Assembly: GCA_038030265.1 (NCBI GenBank)
Contig: CM075941.1
Location: forward strand, 5,952,001-6,016,000
Length of the DNA stretch: 64,000 nt
Reading direction: 5' to 3'
From: Corythucha ciliata
Lineage: Eukaryota > Arthropoda > Insecta > Hemiptera > Tingidae
Shown: positions 21,562 to 33,241 of the stretch, piece after piece
How the letters are laid out: every line of letters starts with the position of its first letter
Numbering within the stretch: the stretch's first letter is position 1
Notes under the pieces: generated by a model
Told to the model about the DNA's origin: nothing
What the model saw: the letters and a program-made list of their open reading frames with translations, nothing else
The model's database searches: none
Program-made: the position numbers and the translations under genes

Positions 21562-22560
21562 GGGGTGTACCTACTGGTCGTAATTCGGGCATTTGACAAC
21601 GTAAACAGTCAATGAGGTTGTTGGGGTCAGCGGTGAACTGTTTTTGGACAGGTGATTCAATTAATTCGCCAGGAAGACGTAGAGGTTCATCATAGACTAG
21701 TTCGGCTGGGGATGTGTTAAGTACTTCACGATAAAGGCACTGCGGATTCCGAGAAGGGCGAGTGGTAGAGCTTGTAGGCAGTTCACAGTCGCGTGACACA
21801 TGAATGACGCTTTTAAATGGCGATGAAAAGTTTCGACTAGACCGTTGGCGCAGGGATGGTAACTGTAGTGGTCCGGAAGCGTTTGAAACCGAAGGTTGAT
21901 GCGAGAGATCGGAATAGAACGCGGATTCGATCTGTCCGCCCTGGTCAGTCGTTATTCTGGACTGTGTGCCGAATCGGGAGCATTGTGGTGGTGGAGGTGC
22001 GGTGCTGATGTCTTCGAGTGGCCAAACTTCGGGTCACTGCGTGAATCTGTCGATCACAGTTAGACAAAAACGATACCGGCTGACGGGGGGGGGGGGGGGT
22101 GAGTGGTCCAGTAAGGTCGACGTGGATGTGTTGAAAATGCGATGTGGGTGTAGGAAAGTTGCCAGGTGGAGAATGTTCGTTGCGAGTTATTGTGGTGCGT
22201 TGACAAGAAATACACGCCCGTGACTACGCTCGGCAATCTTGACGGATTCGAGGCCTCACAAAGCGTTGTGAAATGAGCCGGGTAGTGGCTTTCATGCCGG
22301 GATGACTCAAATTATGGAGAGAGTCGAAAATGCGGCGTCGAAGTGAAGTATAGGAACGAATGGTCGAAGAGTGGATGTTGACTTGTCGCAAACAAGAGTA
22401 TAATGTCGGACCCGGGGATATTAACGTTTTGGAGGCGCAGTGAAGAATCGCGTGAGCTAGGCCACGAAGTTCATCATCATGCAGGAGGAGGAGTGCATTT
22501 CGTGGTATGATTTCACGAGCGGTGATGGTACCAACATTCTCGCGGTGGGGAGTCGGAGGA
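21562..22560 (-). pseudogene. Gypsy integrase remnant (third LTR element)
   Basis: On the minus strand, the zinc-binding N-terminal part reads RRRIFDSLHNLSHPGMKATT (about 22310-22350), followed by CISCQRTTITRNEHSPPG and FQHIHVDLTGPL (first catalytic Asp). Further on are TTDQGGQ (second Asp), then YHPCANGLVETFHRHLK with the catalytic Glu in another frame. It ends with SPAELVYDEPLRLPGELIE near 21700. At least one in-frame stop (TAG near 22221), a poly-C tract that disrupts the frame at 22085-22099, and several frameshifts make it inactive. It continues towards the gap. Confidence 0.85.
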
Positions 22561-23085
22561 CGGGCTGCGGGAAAAGGAATGTCGAAAGTCGGTGATGAGA
22601 TCGTGGTTGACGCGCCGATTTTGATAACTTTCGAGTCAGTGTGGCAAGTTGGTAACTGACAGTTTCGAGAAGTCGAGCAATTCCCGGGTCCGTGGGAGTA
22701 ACCAACCATACCGACAGGGGGGGGGGGAGCCGGTTGAAAGTGGGAAACACGGGTTGGTCTTCGACGATCTTGTCGGCAATGACGGCTAGGCGGTCAAGTG
22801 GAAGATATGACTGTGTTTGAATTTTCGCTTGAACTTGGGTAGGTAGGCGTTGCGTCCAGAGCGTTCGTATCAAATCGTCATGTACAAGTGTAGGTCCTGC
22901 TAGGGATCGAAGATGCCGTAAGAACTGAGACGGTTTGAGGTCTCCGAGGTCTTCTTGCGACAGAAGTTGACGAATACGTTGTCCGTCCGAGAGCGAAAGG
23001 CGTTCGATTACCGAATTCTTGAGAGTGGTGTAGGGGTTTTGAAGGGGGGTTGTCGAGATGAGATCCTCGACCTCATCCATGTATA
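22561..23085 (-). pseudogene. Gypsy gag, C-terminal part
   Basis: The minus frame has DEVEDLISTTPLQNPY, RQLLSQEDLGDLKPSQFLRH, LRSLAGPTLVHDDLIRTLW and KIQTQSYLPLDRLAVIADKI, the classical capsid region of a large Gypsy group. Gag is followed almost immediately by integrase. Protease, RT and RNase H are therefore deleted. The upstream half of gag is on the far side of the Ginger-like insertion, at 25268-25475 and upstream, and the frame joins correctly through the TATA duplication. Confidence 0.85.
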
Positions 23086-25263
23086 TGTTATAGGCAAAGT
23101 ATGAAATCAGGCACTGTATAGAATCCCTAGGAATTCTATAAAATGCCTAGATCACACAGGCAAAGTATGAAATTAGTTCGATTTCATACTTTGCCTGGGC
23201 ATTGTATAGAATACCTAATAGTCTGCAGGCGAAGTGATCGCATGGGATAGTGAAACAGCCGCGTAAGCTTTTTCTGTTGATCCATACCCTTTTGCAGGCC
23301 CCTTTCTGGTTTATTCAGAGTCACTGCTTCTTTATTCATCAGTTTTCTGAGAGAAAAAGTGGAAGTCTAATTTTTGAACAGTCAGTACGCGGGAAGATGT
23401 CCCGAACCGTCAACATCTCGGGGTGAAATAGCAGTGCCGTGAGCGGTTCAACTCTGAAATCAGGAGACTCCGTTCTGAAACAGCAAAAAACTCAATTTTT
23501 CTCAGCGATGCATCGTATGATGAACTCATCCAAGATGTTCGTGAGGCAAAAGAAAAGAACCACAAAATTACCAAGAGACTACTAGTCCGGGAGCCCACCG
23601 TTTGAAAAATCCATGTCATCTGATCGCGCTTGAAAACATCATCACGACGATACATGGTCACAAGCAAATGCGCCTGTATCGTCGCCAGAAATTTTTAGCG
23701 GGACAAGGCCGAGAAGGGCGTCTTGCAGTTTGCAAAAAAATGTCGTTTTTCGGATCATTTGATCGTGTCTGGCATTTTGATAGCTCTATTATACGCCTAG
23801 CCTAGAAAGTTTTACTTAGTAACAAACGCCAGATAATTTCAGTGGGACCTAGAGGGACGACAGCGTTCGAAGATTGCACAATTTGTGCCCCGAAATTGGA
23901 TCATCTGAACATGTCTGGCGAGGAGGTCTGCCATGACGTGTGAAGGAAGTGGCCTACAACCTTGTCGATATTTTCACGCTATTCGGTGCACCCTCTGTTT
24001 TGCAGTCTGATAACGGGCGGGAATTCGCCAACAACATTGTCGAAAGTCTGAGGGATTATTGGCTCTCGCTTAAAATTGTTCGTGGTAAGCCCCGTCACTT
24101 TCAAAGTCAGGGGAGCGTCGAACGGGCTAGTCAGGACTTGGAAAACATGATTGGGACTTGGAGGATGCTACAAGAAAAAACCAGCCATTGGAGCGAAGGG
24201 CTCTGTTTTGTCCAATTTAAGAAAAACAGAGCCTATCATTTTGGAATGAAAAGGACACCATATGAAGCCCTTTTTGGTTGTAAGGCAAATGTTTGCCTGC
24301 CACGTCGAACTTGCCAGCCGAAGCCTTGGACGGGATTCGCAGCGAGGAAGGCCTTTTAAGAACATTGAGTGACATCGAATCATCAATGAAGAAGAAACAT
24401 CAGTTGTGGCAACGCCCGTCGCCGACACATCATCGACGAGTTCTACTAACGAAAGACCTCCGCCACAAATCAATACTGAAAATGAAATCGTGTGTCGAGT
24501 TTGCTCTTCAACCATGGAAGCCTTATTCCTGTAGAAACGCTGGAAAAAAAGATATTTGTTTACTGTGCTTCAAGGCTGAATCTACGACCGAACAGAGAGA
24601 GCAATCATAAACGAGCCTCGAAATTCAATCCAAAAAAATGAAGTTGAACTCCGGTAAGAAATTATCCCTCCGTCATCCACTGGCACCACTGTCAGGATAC
24701 CAATACCCGATGTAGACAAAGGACGCGGTGACTTGAGAAACATCTTGGGAGAGTTTTTACAAAATAGGGACCAGCAGTGGTATTTTAAAACAACTTTATG
24801 CGAGATCGCAGTTCACCGTGTGCCCGAAGAATCTTATGAACTCACAGGACGTTCCAGAAACCGAGACCACTCTGCGGTCTGCAGCCACTTCCGAGTCATC
24901 CGGAACCGGGCAAATGCTCAATCAAATGCTCCTGCAAAACTCGATGCTTAAACAGGAAAAGTTTATGCGTTAAGAAGAATTTGAAGTGCAACTCTTTGAT
25001 TAATAATTTCGATATCTTCGCTTGATTTTTTTTTTTTATTCAGTAGAATTCTTTGCGTTTGTAAAATGGCACGAATTTCATGCTTTTCCTAATCCGCTTT
25101 GGGCATTGTTAGAATGTCTAGGCGTTTTATAAAATACCTAAGCAATGTGTTATAATCGGGAAGAAATTACAGAAATTATGCACTTTGCCTAAAACGTCTA
25201 GGCATTGTGTAAACTGCCTAGGCATTGTACACAATGCCGGAATTTCACACTCTTCCTATAACA
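23086..25263 (+). mobile_element. Ginger-like DNA transposon inserted in Gypsy gag
   Basis: Ends are TGTTATAGGCAAAGTATGAA and its diverged complement ending CCTATAACA, flanked by TATA at 23082-23085 and 25264-25267. Subterminal regions (23086-23240 and 25080-25263) are rich in short direct and inverted repeats of GGCATTGT.TA and CCTAGG. The coding remnant is a KRBA2/SCAND3-type DDE integrase. TGTNR termini with 4-bp duplications are the hallmark of Ginger DNA transposons, whose transposase is related to Gypsy integrase. The match to TGTTA is direct; the family assignment is inference. Confidence 0.78.
23490..24570 (+). pseudogene. KRBA2-like integrase/transposase remnant
   Basis: An N-terminal piece near 23503-23600 reads ASYDELIQDVREAKEKNHK, typical of the region before the core in KRBA2-like proteins. 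The best-preserved part (23940-24250) reads YNLVDIFTLFGAPSVLQSDN with GREFANNI (second catalytic Asp in QSDNGREF), KPRHFQSQGSVERASQDLEN (catalytic Glu in SVERA) and FVQFKKNRAYHFGMKRTPYE. A cysteine-rich C-terminal piece (VCRVCSSTMEAL, about 24490-24530) follows in another frame. The first catalytic Asp region is not found and several stops and frameshifts are present, so it is inactive. Confidence 0.75.
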
Positions 25264-25267
25264 TATA

Positions 25268-25563
25268 TACCGCTCATCGAGTTGAGAAATTAGGTATCTG
25301 TATTTCGTCGCTTCGACGTATACAGCTGTATTTCTATTTCGAGATCAAATTGAGCGTCGACTTGTGTGAACCAGAGCTGCGGCTTGCCGTTCCAAAACGC
25401 GGGGAGTTTTATGGCGACGCGATTGACAAAGTTGGGAGCGGCTGCGGCGGTTTGTTCAGCGTTGCGAGGCAACATGCCTTGAATTTGCTGCCGGAGGTTA
25501 TTGAGTTGCTCGAGTTGAGCATCAACGTCGGCAGCTGCCTGCCGGTTCGATTGGGGTCACCAA
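25268..25563 (-). pseudogene. Gypsy gag N-terminal part and primer-binding site
   Basis: The minus frame NFVNRVAIKLPAFW and QLWFTQVDAQFDLE is the N-terminal gag signature of the element whose C-terminal half is at 22561-23081. A coiled-coil-like LEQLNNLRQQIQG precedes it. On the minus strand TGGTGACCCC at about 25555-25564 looks like a tRNA primer-binding site, so the 5' LTR should lie immediately upstream (above 25564). A premature stop is present before the Ginger insertion site. Confidence 0.75.
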
Positions 25564-26230
25564 TGGAGAACTTGCACATTTTTGAAAAGTTGGTGTTTTT
25601 TAAAGAGGGCTCTTCCACAAGTCTATTGCTCACTTTAAACTTTAAAATCAATCAAGGAGGCGAATTTTTAAATATTGTGAGTGGGGGTTCGATTACGTCA
25701 AAACTTATTTATTGAAATGTATGAAGCGGGGAAGAGGGGGTTAGATGGCTTCCATTATATTGAGCAATGAGATTAAACTGTGTAAATATTACAATTTTGA
25801 CTTGGAAGTCTATAGGATTTGGCCTAATGCACTAACTGGCAACGTCGTTTGGAATTCGCCCCTCCATACGTTCTGACCAAAGTCATATGTAAAACCAAGT
25901 TATTCGACTTCCCATGATTTCTATATTAAAAAAATGAAGCGGTTTGTGGGTTGGGACTTTTGCTCCCGATTGGCTGCGCTTTCGTCGCATTGAGGGCTAA
26001 AGCCCGCTAAATACAAAATTTCTACAAAAACAAAAAGTTGAAAGAAACATATTGTTATCAAGATGGATTTCACGCTTGACTGTTGATCCGTGTTCACGAA
26101 GACTTTTCCCCACTACCCCCTCTAGCAGGGTGACGCGCTGGAAATCGGAGCTAAGTAAGATAAGATTGAGACTTATTATTTTTCAATACATAGGGAAGAC
26201 TGGGGCTACTAAGGAACCTTTAAAGACGAG
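25564..26230. repeat. Probable 5' LTR of the minus-strand Gypsy, then unassigned sequence
   Basis: Position next to the primer-binding site predicts an LTR ending at about 25564 on the minus strand. I cannot define its outer end because the 3' LTR is not seen in the window. The rest up to 26230 shows no gene. Confidence 0.4.
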
Positions 26231-26238
26231 TAGACGCA

Positions 26239-26366
26239 TACGGCGCCATGTTCGTTCTTATCAGTTTAATAAGATGGAGATGGGGGTGGTTTGTTGACAT
26301 CTACAAAACATCAACAAAAGGTGGATGTTACGAGACTGATAATTGATAAGAGCGAACATGGCGTCT
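26239..26366. repeat. Imperfect palindrome
   Basis: GGCGCCATGTTCGTTCTTATCAG near 26240 is complementary to TTGATAAGAGCGAACATGGCG near 26345, around an internal inverted pair (GTTGACATCTAC and TCAACAAAAGGTGGATGTT). It looks like a foldback or MITE fragment. No duplication was identified. Confidence 0.55.
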
Positions 26367-27268
26367 GTGATTTTACCTGTCTGATTATAGGTTCTCTAGG
26401 GCTACCTGTCACAAGAGTCACAAGAGCTGATTTTCGCGTTGGAAATGGTTGGAATTGATAACGCGCACAACCGTACTTGGCTTTCAGTTGGTTTCCCAGT
26501 TGGGCATTGTCCGCAAAATGATCTGGCGGGGAAGTGACCATTTACGAGGGCGATTCTAGATTAGGGAAATTTCGTTATAACTTTTGGGTTTTTTTATGCA
26601 CGGTTCTCGATGACGGATCTTCTTGGAATCCGAAAATGACTATCAGGTTCGACAGATAGAACCCTCCACTAGATCTATCAAGAGTGCTTGAATGAAAAAC
26701 CTGCTTTTATCGCTGGTGGTGAGTTGAGTTATGTATACATATTAATGTATACAGGGAGTTCAAGAAATAGAGGGCAATATTTCACCCAGTTATTCTGCAC
26801 CACAAATGGGTCAAAATGACCCCTATTGACCATAGTCCGATTCTCATTATTTTCCGAGATATTCAGGATTTAAGTACTTTTTGGTTCCGCCTTGTTTTTT
26901 TTGGAAAAGTGGCCGTTGCATGGTAACCGGTAGCTCTAAGGTCAAATCTGACGGCACCATTGGAAAGAGCGGACTTTTTTCTATTACAATTTAGGCATTC
27001 AATTCCATTTTAATCCACACGTGCTCAGATATTCGGCCACAAAGTCAAACTTGTTCAAAATTCAACCTCTTTTCACGACATTTTGAAGCTGGACTGTTCC
27101 TCAACAGGTGCTTTCCGAAATGACCTTTTTTCAGAAAAGTTGGCGCATAGTGTCACCATGAAAATCGTATTTTTTAATTGCCTTCTTAGAGGGACATTTT
27201 TCTAGATATTTCAAATTTGGACAGAAAAGAGACGAGACACCTATTCATTTCTTACGTTGTTTACTTGA
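26367..27268. other. Unassigned sequence
   Basis: No gene, RNA or clear repeat structure was recognised. A short AT palindrome (GTATACATATTAATGTATAC) lies at about 26732-26751. Confidence 0.4.
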
Positions 27269-27377
27269 CATTAAATCTCAAAATTGGTTATGAAAAATTG
27301 GAAAACATTGAAAAAATGTAAAAAAAAAAGAAGGTGAAGTGTACAAAAGAAAACAATAAGATCCAAAAAATCAGAGA

Positions 27378-27420
<43 letters not shown>

Positions 27421-27987
27421 ATAATAATAATAATTATAAAATAAATAGCTAAAAAAGGAAAATAAGCAAGGATAATTTCAAAGATCCTCCTTCAATTTCA
27501 AAGATTTCCTTGCGCGAGTCCATGGATGTAATGCATGTCACGCAGCTCATCATTTGAAAACGTGTTCATTTCAATAAATTTATGAGAATGACAATGACGA
27601 TGAAGAAACCTTGAGCTTTTTTGTGAGACGGCTTTTATTCGACAATGTCAGGCTTGTACACATGGAAAAATGAAATGATCACCAATCTTCTCGATCCTAT
27701 TCTCAAACTGAGCCATACCGATTTCTGTGAATGAAAACCTCGTGTTGTCCTATGCACGTCTACGATCGAGTAGCTGCATATTAAAGGATCTTTGAAATTA
27801 TCCTTGCTTATTTTCCTTTTTTGGCTATTTATTTTATAATTTTTATTATTATTATTAGTAGTAGTAGTAGTATTAGTTCTCTGATTTTTTGGATCTTATT
27901 GTTTTCTTTTGTACACTTCACCTTCTTTTTTTTTTTACATTTTTTCAATTTTTTCCAATTTTTCATAACCAATTTTGAGATTAAGGA
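27269..27987. repeat. Inverted repeat, arms of about 210 bp
   Basis: Left arm 27269-27487 and right arm 27783-27987 are near-perfect complements (TGAAGTGTACAAAAGAAAAC against its complement). Each arm contains a microsatellite: (TAC)n at 27387-27418 on the left and a shorter (TAG)n on the right, so the repeats have changed length independently. The unpaired centre is about 295 bp with no ORF of note. Probably a foldback transposable element. Confidence 0.75.
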
Positions 27988-28762
27988 CCGTATTCAGAAA
28001 CCTACCTTAACCTTTACATCTCCTTTAAGCGCTTCAAAACAGATGACATATTTTTATAAATGTTTTTAAAAGGGTAAAATGCGGATGACAAACATGTTTG
28101 TGCTTCACTGCACAAGCGGTTATCGCCCTTCAATTGGATAGTCGGTCGTGGAAAAAGTTTCGTATTTATGACAACCGGTGGTAATTTACATAATATTCAC
28201 ATTTTCAGTGTGAAAATTTCGATTTAGACCTATAAAGCTATACTGCAAGTTTCCGATCCAACAACAGTCATACATTTGGAAGGGTGTATGGAGAGGCAAA
28301 TAAATAGAATGTACCATGGACTGCCTCATACACCGACACAGGAGAATGGCAGGTGTCGGATCGGAAGGGTGAATGATGGAGTGAAGGGCCGGCCTTTGCT
28401 CCCCAAAGCTCCAACAGTGTGATACCTGGGGCCCTGTTTCAGAGGTGTCGGGAAAAAATGCCGCTAGTGCGGGTTCCAACGAGAGATAATGTTATTTCTT
28501 ATACGACGTCTCTGGATCCCGTATGGCGGCATTTTCTTCCCCTGTTCTCATATCATTCAATTTTTTTAACCATTCAAAATTCACGACACATCCAAATTCA
28601 AGCTTTGCAAAACTATCAACGCAAACTCGTGTTAAAGGGCATGTTCGAACATAATAGAACCTAGAAATCCATTGCAAACATGAAGGAACGTGATCTCCCG
28701 TCCCACTCAACATAGGCGACTTTGTTTTATTGATGCTACAGCCAATTTTCGTCATATTTCAG

Positions 28763-28957
28763 TACCCTGTGGTGATCGAAAAGTGGGCGAAAGCTATTGG
28801 CATGGAATTTTTACAGCTGCCTATGAAATCCTTCGTTTGTTCGCTTCATAATGAGTTTTTCGTCAACCATGAAGTGACAAGGTATCCTTCAGGTAGACTG
28901 CAATTAAAACAAGGGCCGATTCCTCATGTTTTCCCCGAAACACATAACTGTTTGCGT
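28763..28957 (+). pseudogene. THAP-domain-like exon, interrupted by hAT-type element
   Basis: A splice acceptor (ATATTTCAG) at 28754-28762 opens a frame reading EKWAKAIGMEF, then FVCSLHNEFF and GRLQLKQGPIPHVF. The tryptophan, the Cys-x2-His pair and the terminal proline-phenylalanine resemble the C-terminal half of a THAP zinc finger. The N-terminal Cys pair would be on an earlier exon that I cannot find. The frame is cut at 28957 by the element at 28958-35035; across the 8-bp duplication it would reach a stop shortly after 35043. It may be a host gene, or part of a P-like transposon, since those also use THAP domains. Confidence 0.45.
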
Positions 28958-28965
28958 TAGTGATG

Positions 28966-29121
28966 CACGAGACCGAGACCGAGACTTAAGCATCTCGGTC
29001 TCGGTCATTACCAAAATGATCTCGGTCTTGGTCTCGGTCTCGTACTTAAAAAGTCGGTCTCGTCTCGAAAAGTCTCGGTCTCGTCTAGAAAGTCTCGGTC
29101 TCGTCTCGAAAGTCTCGGTCT
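28966..29121. repeat. Subterminal GAGACC/GGTCTC minisatellite
   Basis: About 150 bp of the hexamer-like GGTCTC and CGAGAC in both orientations (units of about 18 bp, TCTCGTCTCGAAAAGTCTCGG). A short counterpart lies at 34994-35026. Such subterminal repeats commonly bind transposase, but here that role is only inferred. Confidence 0.75.
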
Positions 29122-30472
29122 AATGACAGAAGGTGGATGGGGAGGGGGAATCAAAACCCTTCTTCCTCCCACGGTTCACCCCGCCACCTACCCACCGAAG
29201 AGGGACGAATGATCCCATATTGAGAAATTTAAAGGAACCGCGTCCTTTTGCCGTGTAAAGCTTTTGCAGGTCAGAATAGAATGGAATTTCTCGGTTCATT
29301 CGGCCGAAGCAGGCGCAGGCGTGTTCGATCGTTCATCTTTCGTCCCACTGAGCTTTGAACTGACGACAATCGGCTCCAGAGCACGAGCGGATGCAGTGTT
29401 GCTGTTCGGACGTCAACGTATGCGCCCGAGTACCGTTCCAACGGGCGGGAAGCGACCGGCGAAGTTCTTGGTAGTTTTATAATCATTTTAAGTTTATGGA
29501 AAGCTACACTAGATCTATGCTTATCAGAGATGTTAGGCCTGATATCAGGGTCTCGGAACTCCACGAATGGGTGCAAGACGGAAAAAAGGTAAAAACCGTT
29601 TCATCAACTCAAGTTCATTATTCTTCATGACGCGTGAAAAACGAAGTGATTCACTGAACTCAACAATTTCATTGTGCATGGTGGGCCGTTTGGATTCAAA
29701 ATTTTAAGTTAAAAAAATTCCTCAAGATGAATACGCACGAATATCACAGATTTTACGGAATTAATTAAGCCAACGGGAATGATTATAAATAAAAGATTAC
29801 AAATTTGTTTTTTAGGAAGTTTACGTTGTGCAGGTTATAAAAATAAGGGACACTTCCGCACTTATCTATGTGGTCCATATGCACCCCCCCCCCTCCAAAA
29901 CCCCTTCACCATCAAGGTTCCGTCCATGTATTCTACCTCTATGGCATCTAGACTTTCCTTCCCTTTATTTTTCCCCGCAGATCATGAGAACTTCTCTGAA
30001 AGCTTGGCCATTTATTAATTTGAAAAATTGTGTATTATTATGAGCAGTGGCGGATCTAGGATTTGATCTTGGGAGGGGTTCTACCATAAATCTGAGTTAC
30101 TTTCTTTCATTCTCAGTTTCAGTCACTAATTTGCCTCTAAGGAACCGTAAAATGCGTTTTCTCCACGTTAGTTGAAAATTATTTATCAATTTTAGCCGTG
30201 AATTAGTGGCTTTTCTCAAATTGATCCGCTTTTTATCATTTTTCTTCGTTTCAGCAGTGAATACGAGCCTTCTCGTCTACTGTAGCCGCGAATTTTATCA
30301 ATTTTATTCATCCACATTTTAGACGGGAATTAATGGTTTGTCACACGTCAGTATTAGCCATGAGTTGATCCGCGAATAAGCTTTTTTGTTTTTCATTTCA
30401 TTTTAGCTGCAAATTATTTCTGAATCTCTAATTTTTCAAAAAATTCAACCCCCACTTCTCTACACTAAATCT
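29122..30472. other. Interior of the hAT-type element, left part
   Basis: No transposase is recognised. A hAT-like end CAGTGGCGGATCTAGG occurs at 30047-30062, followed by plus-oriented 30-bp satellite units to about 30420. A short frame with a donor-like end at 29496-29588 is not supported by any family. Confidence 0.4.
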
Positions 30473-31058
30473 GAGCGTATCGACATCCCATGGGTCGGAA
30501 AAACTTCTTCAATTTGTCCTTTTTAAAATTACTCATGAACGTTTTTTTTAGTTCTTCAGCGAGTTTTCGGCAGAAAGGCCATTTCTTGAAAAAAAATAAT
30601 GATTTTCCTCTTAAAAATCGCTTGTTTTGACCAACCTAATTTTAACGAGCTTTGTGATTCATAACATGCTAAAACTCATTAAAGCCTTATCAAAAGTTTT
30701 CCTTCGAACCGAATGGAATGCGCACTCCTACCAAAATATCAAAAACTGTCGCTCCGGCAGCTAGCTGTCGGCAAGGGTGCATTTCACTACCGCGAATTTC
30801 GGCGTGTTTAGCTTTTATTCGACGAAATTAGTGCACTTAGTGACTCTACTTGTTGATACCAATTTCCGGCTAAATAATTGCAAATTAACTGAAAAATTCG
30901 AAATTCGCAGTAGAGAAATGCACTCTATCCGACAGCTAGCTGCGGGAGCGACATTTTTTGGACTTTGACAGGCGAACACAGTCCGTCCCGTTCAAGGGAA
31001 AACTTTGGATGATGCTTTAATGACGTCAATCATGCTAAAAATCACAAAGCTCGTTCAA

Positions 31059-33241
31059 ATGTTGTAAACTTTTGTATTTGGAGCTTAAGTAAAGTTGATT
31101 GGCTCGACGTCGTTGAGGCGCGTGTGCCCACTTTTTTACCGAGACATTTGTATCCCCAAAGCGGTTCTACCTAAGGCTAAAATTGGCCAAAATAAACTGA
31201 GATGGCTGTCTGCTGAGATTTGTAGTCTTAAAGACCGGGTTATGACATTGTATCATGCTTTTCGACCAAAAAATGACCCCGAGGCTAAGATTGTGTATAA
31301 GAATAAGAGTGCTTTGTATGAGTACAAAAATATGATAACGCTAGCTCGCAAAAAGTGTATTGAAGAGCTTATAATGGGTTCTGACAATATTGTTAAGGCC
31401 TCATGGAAAGTAGTCAAGAATGAGTGCTTGAGCGTAGGTACACGTAGCTCTATTGGTGGCAGTATAAATGCTTCAGATTTCAGTAATTATCTGGTTGATG
31501 TGGAGAAAGTCTCCGACAAAATTAAAATGAGTGTCCAACAAAATGATATAGATGTCGACAAGTTTCAGATGGCTGATTGCCAAAAACGTTCTGTGTTGTA
31601 CAATTTTAAGCCTATTAGTGAATCAGACTGAATAGACATTGTTAATAACTTGGCATCCACTGGATCCACTGACATTCACGAGTTTTCCTCGGTTTTCCTT
31701 AAGTCAATCATACACGTCATTGTGAAGCCTCTGACCTCGCTAATCAATTTGTGTATACGGGAGGGAGTTTTCCCTGATGTGTTGAAGGTCGCGAAAGTCG
31801 TTCCTCTTTATGAGGGCAAAGGCGTTCAGAGTGACTGCAGCAATTGGCGCCCCATTTCCGTTTGTTCAGTATTTTCTAAAGTGTTGGAAAGAGCGATTTA
31901 TATTCAGATGTACGATTTCCTCTCTGAGAACGGTCTTTTGTACCCTGGTCAGTATGGGTTTCGTAGGGGTTCAAGCTGTATTGTCTTTTGTCGAGGACGT
32001 TTATCGGTCCTTCGAGGAAAAATCGTACACAGCAGCCGCTTTCTGTGACTTATCACGTGCTTTTGATAGCATGGCCCATGACAAACTGGTTGGCAAGTTA
32101 AAGAAATATGGTTTTCATGATAAAGCTATGGACCTTCTATCAGATTTCCTATCGAACAGGAAACAAAGGGTTGTCTTCCAGCACAAGTGGTCTGACACTA
32201 CTGTTGATGAAAGTGGAGTTTCGCAAGGATCTGTCATTGGACCATTGCTCTTTCTCATAATGATTAGTGATCTCCCATCCTGTACAAGAGCTTTAGTCAC
32301 TTTGTTTGCGGATGATACGACATTAAGGGCGAGTGGTTCCGATATTGATACGCTCTTAACGAACCTAGCCCGGGAACTTGGAGAGGTTGAGGGCTGGTTA
32401 TTGAGTAATGACTTGCTTTTGAACAATGAAAAACCCAAACTTCTGGTCTTCGGTTTGAGGCAGTTGCCTGATGCAGAATGTGCGCCAGTCAAGTTCTTGG
32501 GTCTCTGGCTGGACTCTAAGATTGGTTGGACTCAACATGTGGACCACCTCTGTAAAAGATTGAGCCGGGTATTATTTGTAATCAGGAGACTGAGACCTGT
32601 CATTCCCTTAGAATGTTTAATGAATGTTTATTATGGGCTGTTCCATTCACTTATATCATATAGAGTTATTTTGTGGGGTAATTCTAGCTCTTCTAAACGT
32701 GCTTTTTTTTTACAAAAGAAAGCTGTGCGAATAATTAAGGGTGTTAGCAGTTCTGAACACTGTCGTGTTGATCTGTTTCGTGATCTTCGAATATTGACTC
32801 TGCCATCACTTTACGTCCTAGAGTGTTCGTGTTATGCCCATGGGCAGGCGGAAGAAACGGGACAAGTCCGATTTCAATTTGCGGAACGGAAGTGATTTTG
32901 CTCTTCCATTTTACAGGCTGAGAAAGACTATTAATAGCCATTATTATACTTGTCATTCAAAATGTACAACGCTCTACCTTTGAGCATTAGGGAGCTACCA
33001 ATGAAGACATTTCGGAGAGCCATAAAAGTATTGTTAATAGACAAAGTAATGTACGATGATTTCTTCACGATTGTCTTTTAAATTATTATTTGTATGGCAG
33101 ATTTATAAGTTGTTTTGTTGTTTGTTACTTTATCTTGTTTGTTATACGCATATTTTTGATGTTTTGGTATCTACAATTTTGACGTGCCCATGTCTACGTG
33201 ACCGACGGTAAATAAATTAATAATACTAATAATAATAATAA
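31059..33241 (+). mobile_element. 5'-truncated non-LTR retrotransposon (LINE)
   Basis: It contains reverse transcriptase and a 3' untranslated region that ends in AATAAATTAATAATACTAATAATAATAATAA-type (TAA)n at 33209-33241. The apurinic endonuclease is absent, as expected for 5' truncation. It lies in the right arm of the foldback element. RT motifs are nearest the Jockey/CR1-type branch; I cannot fix the clade. Confidence 0.85.
31095..32895 (+). pseudogene. LINE reverse transcriptase, with stop and frameshift
   Basis: Frame 31095-31631 holds the linker before RT (IYKNKSALYEYKNMI-like region) and ends in a TGA at 31629. RT continues at about 31650 with CSNWRPISVCSVFSKVLERA and YPGQYGFRRGSS, then shifts frame near 31970. 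The remaining frame to 32895 has AFCDLSRAFDSMAHDKLVGK, VSQGSVIGPLLFL, the catalytic LFADDTTLRASG, and FLGLWLDSKIGWTQHVDHL. The polymerase aspartates are kept, but the frame breaks make it non-functional. The C-terminal region has no RNase H that I can see. Confidence 0.87.

Noticed and set aside
20414..21799. A single 461-residue minus-strand reading frame across the N gap
   Set aside because: It fuses an unrelated transposon-type protein to the Gypsy integrase tail through 500 Ns. The gap length is arbitrary, so continuity is meaningless.
29496..29588. A 31-codon exon ending at AAG|GTAAAA
   Set aside because: The donor-like end is attractive, but there is no related family, no partner exon and no supporting context inside a transposon interior.
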